A stretch of 37,300 nucleotides of DNA from Bacillota bacterium (GCA_023459795.1 JAEWSP010000027.1:1-37300), one strand, 5' to 3'; counted from the stretch's first letter, positions 9,476 to 18,562 are shown. Notes: generated from the letters alone by a model not told the origin. Numbers and translations: made by a program.

Positions 9476-10990
9476 CTAAATTTTCTTGTAAACCGTAATC
9501 AGAGGAGAATCATTCCTAAGAGGCTTTACTTCCACATAGTTGTCCATGAGGAACTGCATGTACTTATATCCGGTCTTGTCTACTCCGTCACCGACTGGAC
9601 CGACAACGACATAGGAAGGGGCTTTGCTGGCAAGGTAATCCTTTACCGTTTTGTCGACTTCCGGATCGAACTCCGCATGCCAGCTTTGGTATGTCTGGTA
9701 GCGGCAGGTGGAATCCTTTCCGCTCCAGAGGATCAAAGCGGTGTTGCAGTCGATGTAGTAGACCTCATCCGTGCTAGGAGTCAGGGCATTGGGGATGCAT
9801 TCCGCGATTTCCTGCTTGCTGATTTCATCTTTCTCCCTGGAGAAAGTCGGAATCAGGTTCGTGTAGTAGGAGACAAGGAAGCCAAGGCCGATGAGGATGG
9901 AAAGGGGAGAAAGAACGGCGTTAGCAATCGGGACTGCTTTCTTCTTATGGATTAACGGGAAGAAGTGGAACTGGACGACGACAAGGGCTGTCAGGAACGG
10001 GTAGGCCGAAATCCAGTACTGCGGGTATTTGGCATCCACGATATTGACGATTCCGGGAATCAGCACCACGACCATCATCAGGATTGCCAGTTCTCTTCCT
10101 TCCTCTTTCTTACGGTAGAGATGAATGCTTTCATAAAGAGCGGCAAGAACATAAAGGATGACCACGACCATGCTAAAGACCGCATAGGAAGTCAGGTGCT
10201 TGGACCCGTAGGAGACGCTGAGTCCGAAAGCGTCATGGAACATCTCGGAAAGATATCCGCCTTTGTAGGCAACGAGGATGCAAATCCCCATCGGCATAGC
10301 AAACCCTAATAGAGCAAGAAGGATGTTAATAGCTAGTTCCGCTTTGTATTCCTTACGGTGGCGAATCCATGTAATGAAATAGAAAATGCATAAGCTGAAC
10401 GGAATAAGGGCATCTGTAGGACGGACATTGAAAGCAATTCCGGCTCCGATCCCGCAAAGGAAAGTACCGATCCTATAGTTCTTCTTTTCGTTCTCCCTTA
10501 AGGCCTTGAAGAAGAAAATAAGGGGAAGGGCAATGAAAGGAAGAACGATCTCTCCGTTCTGGTTTCCGCCCTCGGTAATGCTGAAAAGAACAAGAAGCAG
10601 GGAAGAGGAGAGAAGGATATCGTTAGGATCTAGGAACAGCTCATAGGCGGCGATCAGGGAGAAGAAAGCAGCGAGGAATGTCCAGACAAGGTAAAGGAAG
10701 AAGACACCTGTTCTTCCTCCCATCGCCCAACCCAGGGCGTTGAAGTAGAAGACCAGGATTCCCTTGTGATCGAAGAAATCCAGATACGGCTTCTTCCCTT
10801 CCAAAATGCTTTTTCCGCACCAGAGGAAGAAATCGGAGTCGATATCCACGGAATTGAAACTATAGGCGGGATAGAAAGGAGAGAGGGATGTGGAGAAAAG
10901 CAGCATGGTGGCAAGGCTGATAAGAGCACCAAGGATTGCACTGGCAGCAAAAGGATGGTTTTTTAGGAAAAGGCAGACTCGGTTTTTCAT
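9476..10990 (-). CDS. GT-C-type polytopic membrane protein, glycosyltransferase-like (copy 1)
   Basis: The product is 504 residues, with an N-terminal helix followed by a loop with DIDSDFFLWCGKSI and YLDFFDHKG, then about nine more helices and a short soluble tail. It is the upstream member of a tandem pair; its stop codon is 22 bases before the next start, so the two are probably cotranscribed. The conserved acidic loop suggests a GT-C fold using a lipid-linked donor. No family-specific catalytic signature could be assigned with certainty. A TATAAT box lies 28 bases upstream of the start. Confidence 0.7.
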   Translation of the reverse strand: MKNRVCLFLKNHPFAASAILGALISLATMLLFSTSLSPFYPAYSFNSVDIDSDFFLWCGKSILEGKKPYLDFFDHKGILVFYFNALGWAMGGRTGVFFLYLVWTFLAAFFSLIAAYELFLDPNDILLSSSLLLVLFSITEGGNQNGEIVLPFIALPLIFFFKALRENEKKNYRIGTFLCGIGAGIAFNVRPTDALIPFSLCIFYFITWIRHRKEYKAELAINILLALLGFAMPMGICILVAYKGGYLSEMFHDAFGLSVSYGSKHLTSYAVFSMVVVILYVLAALYESIHLYRKKEEGRELAILMMVVVLIPGIVNIVDAKYPQYWISAYPFLTALVVVQFHFFPLIHKKKAVPIANAVLSPLSILIGLGFLVSYYTNLIPTFSREKDEISKQEIAECIPNALTPSTDEVYYIDCNTALILWSGKDSTCRYQTYQSWHAEFDPEVDKTVKDYLASKAPSYVVVGPVGDGVDKTGYKYMQFLMDNYVEVKPLRNDSPLITVYKKI

Positions 10991-11017
10991 TTTAAAAATT
11001 TTTCCTGCTAACTAACC

Positions 11018-11040
11018 ATTATAGGACCAATTGTACAATT
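11018..11040 (-). promoter_or_regulatory. Putative promoter with adjacent palindrome, upstream of the GT-C pair
   Basis: On the minus strand, TATAAT (11023-11018) is preceded at about five bases by the perfect 12-bp palindrome AATTGTACAATT (11029-11040). The palindrome overlaps the spacer and -35 region, where a regulator could bind. The -35 itself is weak. This is a sequence-only inference. Confidence 0.4.
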
Positions 11041-11043
11041 TCC

Positions 11044-12048
11044 CTATTTCTTTTCCTCTAAGAGAAGGATTTCTTTGGATACAAGAAGATAGAAATTGCT
11101 GTGTTCCGTAACCCGGAACAAAAGAGAGAGGGTGTCGACCATCTTCTCAAAAGTGAGGGAACCCCTCTTTTCGTAAAGGAAGGAAACAGCCATTCTATCC
11201 AGGAAATAAAGGCCGAAGGCGGAGACCGAGAACGGAATAGATTCCTTTACATTGGGATAGAGCATATAGAGGACGTGGTTCGATAGGATCTTCTCCCTGT
11301 ATAAATCAAAATCCGGTAGCTTCTCCAGGATTTCCTTCTCTTCCTCCTCATAGGATGCGGAGGAATCCAAGCCGGAAATCAGTTCTGAAAGGCTGTAGGA
11401 TTTCCGGTATGCCGCATATAAGGAAGAAAGGATTCCTTTCTCCATTCCGAGCAAGGACATGTCGCACCCGAAAAGAGAAAGGACGGAAAGGATCCTTCTG
11501 GAAAAGGAAAGGGATCTATCGGAAAGAAGCAGCAGGATCTGGTCTGTCGTTTGGACAAAGGAATCCGGAAGACCCTTTCCGGCTTCCTCGTCGATCTTTT
11601 CGAAGGAGAGAGGATAGGATATCCGTTTCAGCTTTTCCTTATCCTGGCAGAGCTTTTCCAGCACCCACTCACAGGAGTCGGATATAGTGGCACTGGGAAT
11701 CGGATGAAGCCTTGGGGAACGGGGATACTGCCGGCAGATAGCAGGAAGAACAGCTTCTCCCTTCTCGACCTGCAGTCCGCAAAGTCCGCTCTTCTGCCTT
11801 AAAGGGCATTGCCCCTCGAAATCGAGGTTTATCCGGCCGTATCTTTCTGGCGTGCTGTCCGGAAGAGGACTTACATATCCTTCGATCTTTTCTTTCAGGC
11901 CGGAAGAGACATCCAGATCCTGAAGGGAGAAATATTCACTCTCGTCCATGGTGATAAGCCATCCGTAGCAGCAGCAGTTACGACACTTGCCGCACTTGCA
12001 GCGGAACGAAGGGTAGTAATCCGGTACAATAAAGTATTTGTTACCCAT
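11044..12048 (-). CDS. FliB-like (flagellin lysine-N-methylase family) Cys-rich protein
   Basis: The product is 334 residues. The N-terminus has the typical Cys cluster CKCGKCRNCCCYGW, followed by CPLRQKSGLCGLQ and ICRQYPR, which together resemble the metal- or cluster-binding region of the FliB/YkgJ-like family. FliB methylates flagellin lysines in Salmonella, but most clostridial members sit in genomes without a proven link, and no flagellar gene is in this window. The C-terminal half is helical with few recognisable motifs. The ribosome binding site is weak. The family assignment is good; the substrate is unknown. Confidence 0.75.
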   Translation of the reverse strand: MGNKYFIVPDYYPSFRCKCGKCRNCCCYGWLITMDESEYFSLQDLDVSSGLKEKIEGYVSPLPDSTPERYGRINLDFEGQCPLRQKSGLCGLQVEKGEAVLPAICRQYPRSPRLHPIPSATISDSCEWVLEKLCQDKEKLKRISYPLSFEKIDEEAGKGLPDSFVQTTDQILLLLSDRSLSFSRRILSVLSLFGCDMSLLGMEKGILSSLYAAYRKSYSLSELISGLDSSASYEEEEKEILEKLPDFDLYREKILSNHVLYMLYPNVKESIPFSVSAFGLYFLDRMAVSFLYEKRGSLTFEKMVDTLSLLFRVTEHSNFYLLVSKEILLLEEKK

Positions 12049-12062
12049 AAAATTAGCGGGTA

Positions 12063-12078
12063 ATTCCTACATAGGAAT
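12063..12078. repeat. Short inverted repeat upstream of the FliB-like gene
   Basis: ATTCCTA-CA-TAGGAAT is a perfect 7-2-7 inverted repeat 15 bases upstream of the FliB-like start codon. This position suits an operator or a translation-control hairpin. No protein partner can be named. Confidence 0.3.
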
Positions 12079-12148
12079 CCCAGTTTATTTTATTTCGTGG
12101 TTTATGCCTTTTTTCAAGAAAACGCTTTATTTTTCAACAAAAAGCATA

Positions 12149-12180
12149 TAAAAAGCCATTTTTCCGTAGAAAAGTGGCTA
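12149..12180 (-). terminator. Terminator after the Pr6Pr membrane protein gene
   Basis: On the minus strand, AGCCACTTTTC pairs with GAAAAATGGCT around a short loop and is followed by TTTTTAT. It begins a few bases after the TAG stop codon at 12186. Confidence 0.7.
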
Positions 12181-12185
12181 TGTAT

Positions 12186-12821
12186 CTATTCCGTTTTTCT
12201 ATTCTTGAATAACCGCAAGAGGAACGCTGAAAGAGGAAAAGCCAGAAGAATTCCAAAAAGGGAGAAGACCGAGAGGACAACCGGATTGCCATAGACATCC
12301 AGGAAGGGATAGGGAGGCTCTACAATCCGCAGCAAGACAAGGACCAGAACCGGTATTCCGTAGCATAGGACCGGGAGGAGGGAGAGAGGGATTGCTTTTC
12401 TTTCTATTTTCGGGGAAGGACGGAGAAAGAAGGAAACGGTGGCAAGAACAGGGCAGAGAAGATGGAAGTAGAGGAAGTTTCCGCGTGTGAAGAAGGAGAA
12501 GTATCCTTCTACTCCTCCGGACTTTGCCATGATCGGAGCCAGGACCAGGAGGACGACTAGGAAAGTAAGGACCACACCTATCAATGCCAGGAAGGACAGG
12601 ATATAGGCAGCCCTAGGAATCTCTTTTCCGAAGAAGGAACGGATTTCAAAGACAAGGAAGACGATGGTTGTTAGGAACAGGAAGAAATTCGAATCGTTGG
12701 TGAAAAAGAGAAAGACCTGGCCGGGATTCTTCCAGCCAAGAAGAAGAATCCCGGTCAGGGACAGGCAGAAGGTAAGGATGTCGAGGATGAGGGATACTAT
12801 TTTTTTGGCTGATTGAGTCAT
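12186..12821 (-). CDS. Pr6Pr-family membrane protein
   Basis: The product is 211 residues with six predicted helices. It carries the FTNDSNFFLFL and PYPFLDVYGNP motifs seen in the Pr6Pr (FAR-17a/AIG1-like) family of small membrane proteins. The biochemical role of bacterial members is not established. The start codon is 13 bases after the stop of the carbohydrate-binding lipoprotein gene, so the two may be cotranscribed. Nothing in the sequence suggests truncation. Confidence 0.75.
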   Translation of the reverse strand: MTQSAKKIVSLILDILTFCLSLTGILLLGWKNPGQVFLFFTNDSNFFLFLTTIVFLVFEIRSFFGKEIPRAAYILSFLALIGVVLTFLVVLLVLAPIMAKSGGVEGYFSFFTRGNFLYFHLLCPVLATVSFFLRPSPKIERKAIPLSLLPVLCYGIPVLVLVLLRIVEPPYPFLDVYGNPVVLSVFSLFGILLAFPLSAFLLRLFKNRKTE

Positions 12822-12834
12822 TCTTTAGAAATGG

Positions 12835-14817
12835 TTACGGCCTAGTGCCAGGCTGGCCGCCGGGCATGGATCCGCTGGGCTGGTTTCCGCCAGGGCCGCC
12901 TTGTCCACCTCCCTGACCGCCGGAAGTTCCGACAGTATTGACCATTGTCCAGGAAACAATCTCGAATGTTGCAAGAGAGGTTGTTCCTTGGTACAAGGTA
13001 TATGTCTTTCCTTCTTCAATCAAAGGGGAAGAGATAATGATCTCACCGGAATTCTTGCCGATGGTGTAGGTGATTACCGGGGTTCCGTCCGGACCGGAAA
13101 GAGTCATAACACTTCCAAAAGCAATCGTATTCCCGAAGTAGCAGACGGTATGGATCGTGGAGGAAGCATCCGGCGTCACGGCCATATCGCTGGAACCGCA
13201 GGCAAACAGGGTTCCGCCGTTGACGAGCAGCTTGCCGCCGTTCTCTTCCCCGACGTCCAGGGCATTGTTGCCTCCGGATGTCGTTCCTCCGATGATGGTC
13301 GTTCCTCCGGTGATCTTGATGTCGCCGTTAGAATCCAGTCCGTCTCCTTCTGCGTTCACATAGGTGTATCCGTCATCGATCTGGATCAGAAGGTTCGGAT
13401 AGAGATCTGTATAGTCGGTTGCGGCATTGATGCCGTCATCGCTTGCCTTGATCCGGATCCGGTTGTTGGCACCCTTGAGGAGCACCTGTCCGCCTTCCAG
13501 TCCTTCGTAGGAGGAGTTGATGGGGATATCCGAATTGACTACGGACGTGATGCCGTCAGAAGAGACTCCGTCGTCATAAGTGGTCAGGTTCAGGGTAGAG
13601 TTATCGATGGTGATGGAACCGTATTTGCACTTTACGGAATCGTCTTAAGCATTGACGGTAACGGATGCTTCCCCTCCGACATAGAGGTAATAGTTTGTCG
13701 AAATCAGGGTTTCGTCATCCAGTCCGTCCCCTCCGGTAGTCTTGTCGTAGCTGACTCCGGAGGCCTTGAATTCCTTGACGCCGTTGGCAAGAGCATATTT
13801 GCCCTGGCCGGCATTCTCCTCTCCGCCCTTGGTGTACGTATCCCCGTTCTTCGAATAACGGAAATCCGTCTTCACCAGTTCCGGATAGGAAGCAGTGTCG
13901 GCTGCATATGTCTCATAGCTGATGAAGGTTCCGTAAGTCGTCAGGTCATATGTTCCTCCGTAGACGGAAAGAGCAGTATCGGCCTGGACGGCATCTCCGA
14001 ATCCGTGGAAAGTATAAGTGGCGGAGACAAGACGGGCATATCCTTTGTCTTTTACATCATCATACGTATAGACGGTGGAAGCGGTGTTGTCGAGATCTAC
14101 TTCGGCATGGATTCCGTCCTTCTCGCTCGTATTGGCGGTGACATGGATATCCTTGCCTTAGATTTCCTCTCCGCTGATAGCATGGGAGACACTGGAAACA
14201 GTGATATGGATATCCTTCATTCCGAGATAACCGCTGGATTTGATGCCGCCCTTGGTCGTAGAAGCAACGGAAAGAGTACCTTTGCCGTTCAGGTAAAGAG
14301 TTCCCTTGATATGGATGGCATTCACATCGGCGACGGCATTCGTAACGCTGTTTGTGGTGCCTTCCATAGCGGTGATCGTTACCTTTGCCTTCTTCCCGGA
14401 GAAGAGGGAGGAACCGGTCGTGCTGGAAATAACGGCATTCTTGAGGAACAGATGGACAGTCAGGGACTTGTCGATCTCGATTCCGGTCGTTATCGTTCCT
14501 TCGATCAGGTAATTGCCGTCCTTGGTGATATGGCCGTCTTCCGGAAAGGCGTCATAGGTTTCCGGCGCGGTCTCTGCCGAAAGGGCAGTGTCATAGTCGG
14601 CATTGTCCAGGGAATAATCCGGATAAGTCCCGTTGATGCTCTCTCGGGATTTGTCTCCTGCTGCAGTAAGGTCATCCGTTGTCGATATGACAGTCGAAGT
14701 GCTAGTGGAAGAAATGGAAGCGGAAGCGGAATCCGAAGAAGCTGAGGAATCCTTTTTGCAGCCGGCAAGTAAGGAGAGGGAAGTGAGGACGAGAAGTACG
14801 ACATTCTTGCGTTTCAT
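12835..14817 (-). CDS. Carbohydrate-binding (Cthe_2159/DUF4353-like) lipoprotein with two in-frame TAA codons
   Basis: Read as one frame, this is a 660-codon gene. Residues 1-20 are a lipoprotein signal peptide (SLLAGC), followed by a Ser-rich linker. After that comes a repetitive beta-helix of the Cthe_2159/DUF4353 type, with phrases such as HIKGTLYLNGKGTLSV, DGIHAE, SSYEGLEGG and EGDGLDSNGDIKITGG, and a Gly/Pro/Gln-rich tail. Two TAA codons interrupt it, at codon 220 (14158-14160) and codon 391 (13645-13647). The frame is unchanged on both sides and the beta-helix repeats continue through both stops. The middle and last pieces have no plausible start or ribosome binding site. The final TAA at 12835 looks genuine, because beyond it the frame has no domain character. 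It may be a recoded gene, a recent pseudogene, or a base-call problem. A 614-codon ORF on the opposite strand is a composition shadow. Confidence 0.75.
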
Positions 14818-14977
14818 ATGTAAAACCTACTGGTTTCTTGGATTTTTGGATAGCTTCCGGCGCTTTTGCCGTTTCTTGTGGTTGCTTTAAGGATAGTTAA
14901 TAAAGTGCTAATGCGTATAACAAAAAAAAACAAAGCCCTTCAAAAATGCCATGTAAGCTCTTCCTTTTTCTGATATT

Positions 14978-15005
14978 ATTATACTCTTTTCTATTCCACG
15001 GACAA
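14978..15005 (-). promoter_or_regulatory. Promoter upstream of the carbohydrate-binding lipoprotein gene
   Basis: On the minus strand, TTGTCC (15005-15000) and TATAAT (14983-14978) are separated by 16 bases. This predicts a leader of roughly 150 bases before the lipoprotein start at 14817. I see no conserved riboswitch in that leader. The region 14818-15037 also has to hold the divergent ylmH promoter, for which I see only weak candidates. Confidence 0.55.
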
Positions 15006-15037
15006 ATCCGTACAGGAAAAAGGTAGACTATTTCCGT

Positions 15038-15829
15038 ATGGAAGATAGAGATCTCGTCCTATCCAGGGTCAAAGAGCTTTCCAGGAAAGCTTCTGTCCAG
15101 AACTACATCGCCAGCACGGACTTCCTGTCCCTTTCCGAGCAGGGCTTTTTCTTTTCCTATCTGAAGGAACAGAACATCGATCCTGCTCTTGGAAGAATCA
15201 ACGGCTGCTCTTTTTCTCTTTTCGGAGGAAGCGAGGATGCCGACAGAAAAGTAGTCTTCTTCCTTCCACAGGGGAAGGAAGAAGAACTTCCTTCTGCCAA
15301 GGAGAATGCTATCGTCCTGCTTCATATCCTTCCACGCAGTCCCCGTTTTGCGGATGTCCTTTCCCATCGGGATTATCTAGGGAGCCTGATGAGCCTTGGA
15401 TACGAGAGGAAGGAATTCGGAGATATCCTCGCTGATGAAAACGGAGGATATGTCTTCGTATTGAAGAAAGTAGCTTCTTTTGTCCAAGAGGAGATCTCCA
15501 AGATCAAGCACACCCCGGTATACGGAGAAATCCTGGATGTCTCTGCCTGCCCTCTCCATCCCCGGTTCTCTATGGAGACCTATAGCGTATCCTCTCCGCG
15601 GCTAGATGCCGTAATCGGAGAAGTCTTCCGGCTTTCCAGAAGGGATGCCCAGGAAGCCATCGGCCATGAAGAAGTGTTCCTGGACGGGGCCTGCTGCAAG
15701 AACAGTGCCAAGACTTTGAAAGGCGGAGAAAGAATCAGTATGGCAGGGAAGGGAAAGTTCCTATATGATGGAGAGGAGAAGAAAAGCCGGAAAGGCCGGT
15801 CGTTTATTCAGATAAGGAGATACTTGTGA
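15038..15829 (+). CDS. ylmH: YlmH-like S4-domain RNA-binding protein
   Basis: The product is 263 residues, with the usual YlmH layout: an N-terminal domain with the FTDFL-like segment (STDFLSLSEQ), a central domain (PRFADVLSHRDYLGSLMSLGYER), and a C-terminal S4 RNA-binding domain (SSPRLDAVIGEVFRLSRRDAQEAIGHEEVFLDG). In Bacillota, ylmH sits near division genes and YlmH has been tied to rescue of stalled 50S subunits. Here the neighbour is trmO instead, overlapping by four bases, which implies translational coupling. Family assignment is firm; the symbol is by family. Confidence 0.85.
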   Translation: MEDRDLVLSRVKELSRKASVQNYIASTDFLSLSEQGFFFSYLKEQNIDPALGRINGCSFSLFGGSEDADRKVVFFLPQGKEEELPSAKENAIVLLHILPRSPRFADVLSHRDYLGSLMSLGYERKEFGDILADENGGYVFVLKKVASFVQEEISKIKHTPVYGEILDVSACPLHPRFSMETYSVSSPRLDAVIGEVFRLSRRDAQEAIGHEEVFLDGACCKNSAKTLKGGERISMAGKGKFLYDGEEKKSRKGRSFIQIRRYL

Positions 15830-16566
15830 AGATGGAAAACAAAGAAATTTGTCCTATTGCACGGATCCATACGGACTTTCCGACGAAGTTCGGGATTCCC
15901 CGGCAGGCGGACATCGTAAAGGAACTGAAGGGAACGATTGTCTTCTATCCTTTATACAGGAAGGAAGAAGCCTTAAGAGGAATCGAAGGATTCAGCCATC
16001 TCTGGCTGATCTGGGGTTTCAGCCAGAACGAAGAAAAGGCCTTCTCCCCTACTGTCCGTCCTCCACGGCTTGGCGGGAATACGAGAGTCGGCGTCTTTGC
16101 CTCCCGGTCTCCCTTTAGGCCTAACGGACTAGGGCTTTCCGTTGTCCGGATCCTCGGGCTTAGGAAGACCAAAGAGGAGGGAATGGTAATTGACGTCAGC
16201 GGAATCGATATGGCGGACAATACTCCGATCTATGATATCAAGCCGTATATTCCGTATGCCGATTCCATCCCCGGTGCCAAAGGCGGGTTCTCCCAGGACG
16301 GAAGCAAGGCTAAGCTTATAGTAGACTTTCCTCTTTCTCTTCTTGCTAGGATTCCTAAGGATAAGCAGGAAGTCCTGACTAAGCTTCTAAGCCAGGATCC
16401 AAGGCCTGCCTATCAGCATGATCCCGATAGGATATACGGCTTCTCCTTCGGCGGGGAAGAGATCCGTTTCCGGGTTCTGGAGGACAAACTGACTGTGCTA
16501 TCCGTAGAAAAGTACGGAAGTCCGGACTCTTCCAAGGATATAAGGAAAGAAGGTGACGGAAGATGA
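15826..16566 (+). CDS. trmO: tRNA (t6A37) N6-methyltransferase TrmO
   Basis: The product is 246 residues of the TrmO/TsaA/VirR family, which uses S-adenosylmethionine to methylate N6-threonylcarbamoyladenosine at tRNA position 37. Characteristic segments are ICPIARIHTDFPTKFGIPRQ, FSHLWLIWGF, RVGVFASRSPFRPNGLGLS and DIKPYIPYADSI. I choose GTG 15826 as start because AAGGAG lies six bases before it; the ATG at 15832 is the alternative. It overlaps ylmH at its 5' end and the next gene at its 3' end by four bases, so the three genes are probably one operon with an RNA-modification front part. Confidence 0.9.
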   Translation: MKMENKEICPIARIHTDFPTKFGIPRQADIVKELKGTIVFYPLYRKEEALRGIEGFSHLWLIWGFSQNEEKAFSPTVRPPRLGGNTRVGVFASRSPFRPNGLGLSVVRILGLRKTKEEGMVIDVSGIDMADNTPIYDIKPYIPYADSIPGAKGGFSQDGSKAKLIVDFPLSLLARIPKDKQEVLTKLLSQDPRPAYQHDPDRIYGFSFGGEEIRFRVLEDKLTVLSVEKYGSPDSSKDIRKEGDGR

Positions 16567-17435
16567 ACGAGCAGGAAAAGAACGAGTTCAACCTGGACTC
16601 TGCTCCCGGAGAGTACGGAGATATCCCTAACGGGAACGAAGAACCTAACGGCAACGACAAGGATTATCCGAAAGAATACAACAAGCCGGAAGAAATCAAA
16701 AGCTATCCGGACAACGGAATCGGGCATAAGGCAAAGAAGGTGACGAAGATCCTTACTATCTCTGCTGCTACCCTTACTGCCTGCGGGTTTGCCACTACCT
16801 TGCTTCCGGGGATCATCAGCAAGGCAAAGACTTCCCTTTCCGGAGAATTCCAGAAAGTCGATCCCCATGAGACATACTGCACCTTCTCTATCGCTCTGAA
16901 GAACGAGAAGAAGGAAGAATACAAAGTATATGTCCATTCCGACTTCGTGGACCGGGAAGTGGATTCCCTATTCCAGGAGACGGAAGCGGATATAGAAGGG
17001 GTGGTTTACGGGTTGAATCCAGGGGTCAGCTATTCCCTGAAGCTGAGGAAGGATAAGATGGATATCTTCTCCTATACCTTCCGCTGTGACTACCCTGCTG
17101 TTCCTAAGGTAAAACAGGTCTCCTACCAGAGCACGGCAGATGTAGACGGATTCTTCTCCTTCACTCCGGATGTGGAAGATACAAACCTTCATTACACCGA
17201 TTATGTCGGAATGCTCAAAGACAAAGACGGAAACTGCGCCTACTCCTCTTATTTCTCCGGAAAGGACGTGAACATGGCGCATACTATTCCTGTAAACGGA
17301 AGCGGCCTTACCGGAAATGTTGTTACCTTCACTCTTCAGGCCGACTCCGATATTCCGACTTCCCAGTATCCGGATGCAGACCGGGGAAAGCCTTATTCCC
17401 TCCTGCTCTTCCAAGCCGAGAACGTTTCGCTATAG
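16563..17435 (+). CDS. Membrane-anchored extracytoplasmic protein of unknown function
   Basis: The product is 290 residues. Residues 1-57 are hydrophilic and rich in Asn, Glu and Pro. One hydrophobic helix (about 63-82, ILTISAATLTACGFATTLLP) anchors the rest outside the cell. The remainder reads as two beta-rich segments with a fibronectin-III-like flavour (VYGLNPGVSYSLKLRKDK). I do not recognise a family. It overlaps trmO by four bases and is followed 21 bases later by an MscS channel gene, so a link to the envelope or to tension sensing is possible but only by context. Confidence 0.75.
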   Translation: MNEQEKNEFNLDSAPGEYGDIPNGNEEPNGNDKDYPKEYNKPEEIKSYPDNGIGHKAKKVTKILTISAATLTACGFATTLLPGIISKAKTSLSGEFQKVDPHETYCTFSIALKNEKKEEYKVYVHSDFVDREVDSLFQETEADIEGVVYGLNPGVSYSLKLRKDKMDIFSYTFRCDYPAVPKVKQVSYQSTADVDGFFSFTPDVEDTNLHYTDYVGMLKDKDGNCAYSSYFSGKDVNMAHTIPVNGSGLTGNVVTFTLQADSDIPTSQYPDADRGKPYSLLLFQAENVSL

Positions 17436-17456
17436 CCAAGAAAGGATTATTCTTCC

Positions 17457-18524
17457 ATGAAAATGTTACAAAAGAAGAAATTCAATGTCGGGAAGCTTTT
17501 CTTTCTCCTCGTTTTCCTAGCCGGTGCCATACTGGCTTATGCCTTCTCGAACAAGATTTGGGGAGAGGAGAGCATCTTTGCTAAGGCAATTTCGACAAAC
17601 GATTTCCTAAATACCCTCTGGGGAAAGATCCCGGCTCTTATCAAAAGCGCTCAGATCATCGTCTTCAGTATTCTGCTCTTCCTCGTCATCAATCTGATAA
17701 CCCGTTCCGTGCATCGGAAGAAGAGCAAGCGGGAAGAAACCGTCGGCAGGCTTATTATGAGCTTCCTCAAGTACCTGATTGCGATCATCGATATCCTGAT
17801 GGTCCTGGGTGCCTGGGGAGTCAATACTTCAGCCCTGATGGCTAGTGCCGGAATCATCGCTTTGGCGATATCTCTTGGTGCCCAATCCCTTATCAGCGAC
17901 GTCATTGCCGGTATGTTCATCGTGTTCGAGGATGAATTCGAAGTCGGGGACATCATCGTCGTGGATGGCTGGAGAGGAACGGTGCAGGAAATCGGTATCC
18001 GTTCCACCAAGGTCATCGATGCCGGAGGAAACATCAAGATCTTCAACAATTCCCAGATTTCGGAAGTCGTCAACCAGACCAAGGAGATTTCGCTTGCCAA
18101 GTGCATCTGCTCCTTCTCCTACGGGGAAGATGTCAACCGGGTGGAACTTATCCTCAAGGACAACCTTCCCAAGATCAAGAACAAGATTCCGGCGATTGTG
18201 GATGGACCTTACTATAAAGGCATCACGGAACTGGCGGATTCTTCCGTGGACGCCCTGATTATTGCCAAGTGCCGGGAAGAGGACGTCTACCAGGTCCAGA
18301 GGGATCTGAACCGGGAACTATATATCCTCTTTGTCCAGAACGGTGTCGGCATCCCTTATCCGCAGGTGGTTGTAAACCCGCCGGACAAGCCTTCCCGTCA
18401 GGCCCTTCAGTGGGAAAAGAAGAGCAAGGCTCCGAAGACTGCCAAGAAGAAGGAAGCAGACAAGTTCGCCGCCAAGCAGAAAGAAGCAAGCAAGAGCCTG
18501 GAGCCGGAAGCCGAAAACAAATAA
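17457..18524 (+). CDS. MscS-family small-conductance mechanosensitive channel
   Basis: The product is 355 residues. There are three predicted helices at about 12-30, 65-85 and 105-125. The pore helix TM3 is Gly/Ala-rich (LMASAGIIALAISLGAQSLISDVIAGMF). It is followed by the MscS beta-domain (FEVGDIIVVDGWRGTVQEIGIRSTKVIDAGGNIKIFNNSQI). The C-terminal tail is a long Lys/Ala/Glu-rich extension after residue 315. The channel should release solutes on hypo-osmotic shock. The gene follows the unknown anchored protein by 21 bases with an AAAGGA site, and a strong terminator comes right after it. A second in-frame ATG lies two codons downstream. Confidence 0.9.
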   Translation: MKMLQKKKFNVGKLFFLLVFLAGAILAYAFSNKIWGEESIFAKAISTNDFLNTLWGKIPALIKSAQIIVFSILLFLVINLITRSVHRKKSKREETVGRLIMSFLKYLIAIIDILMVLGAWGVNTSALMASAGIIALAISLGAQSLISDVIAGMFIVFEDEFEVGDIIVVDGWRGTVQEIGIRSTKVIDAGGNIKIFNNSQISEVVNQTKEISLAKCICSFSYGEDVNRVELILKDNLPKIKNKIPAIVDGPYYKGITELADSSVDALIIAKCREEDVYQVQRDLNRELYILFVQNGVGIPYPQVVVNPPDKPSRQALQWEKKSKAPKTAKKKEADKFAAKQKEASKSLEPEAENK

Positions 18525-18530
18525 AGTGCA

Positions 18531-18557
18531 ACGCCGCCGAGAAGCGGCGTTTTCTTT
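18531..18557 (+). terminator. Terminator after the mscS-like gene
   Basis: ACGCCGC and GCGGCGT pair around CGAGAA and are followed by TTTCTTTTCTT. The hairpin begins seven bases after the TAA stop codon. Confidence 0.88.
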
Positions 18558-18562
18558 TCTTC

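Noticed and set aside
9452..9478. Same-frame junction between the two GT-C genes as another readthrough site
   Set aside because: The downstream gene has its own AAGGAG and ATG and a complete N-terminal helix; frame sharing has a one-in-three chance.
12901..14745. 614-codon plus-strand ORF opposite the carbohydrate-binding lipoprotein
   Set aside because: No signal, domain or ribosome binding site. The minus strand has a clear lipoprotein signal and beta-helix repeats. The open antisense frame reflects codon bias.
17433..17457. Same-frame TAG between the unknown anchored protein and the MscS gene as readthrough
   Set aside because: MscS has its own AAAGGA site and a normal N-terminus; the proteins are complete separately.
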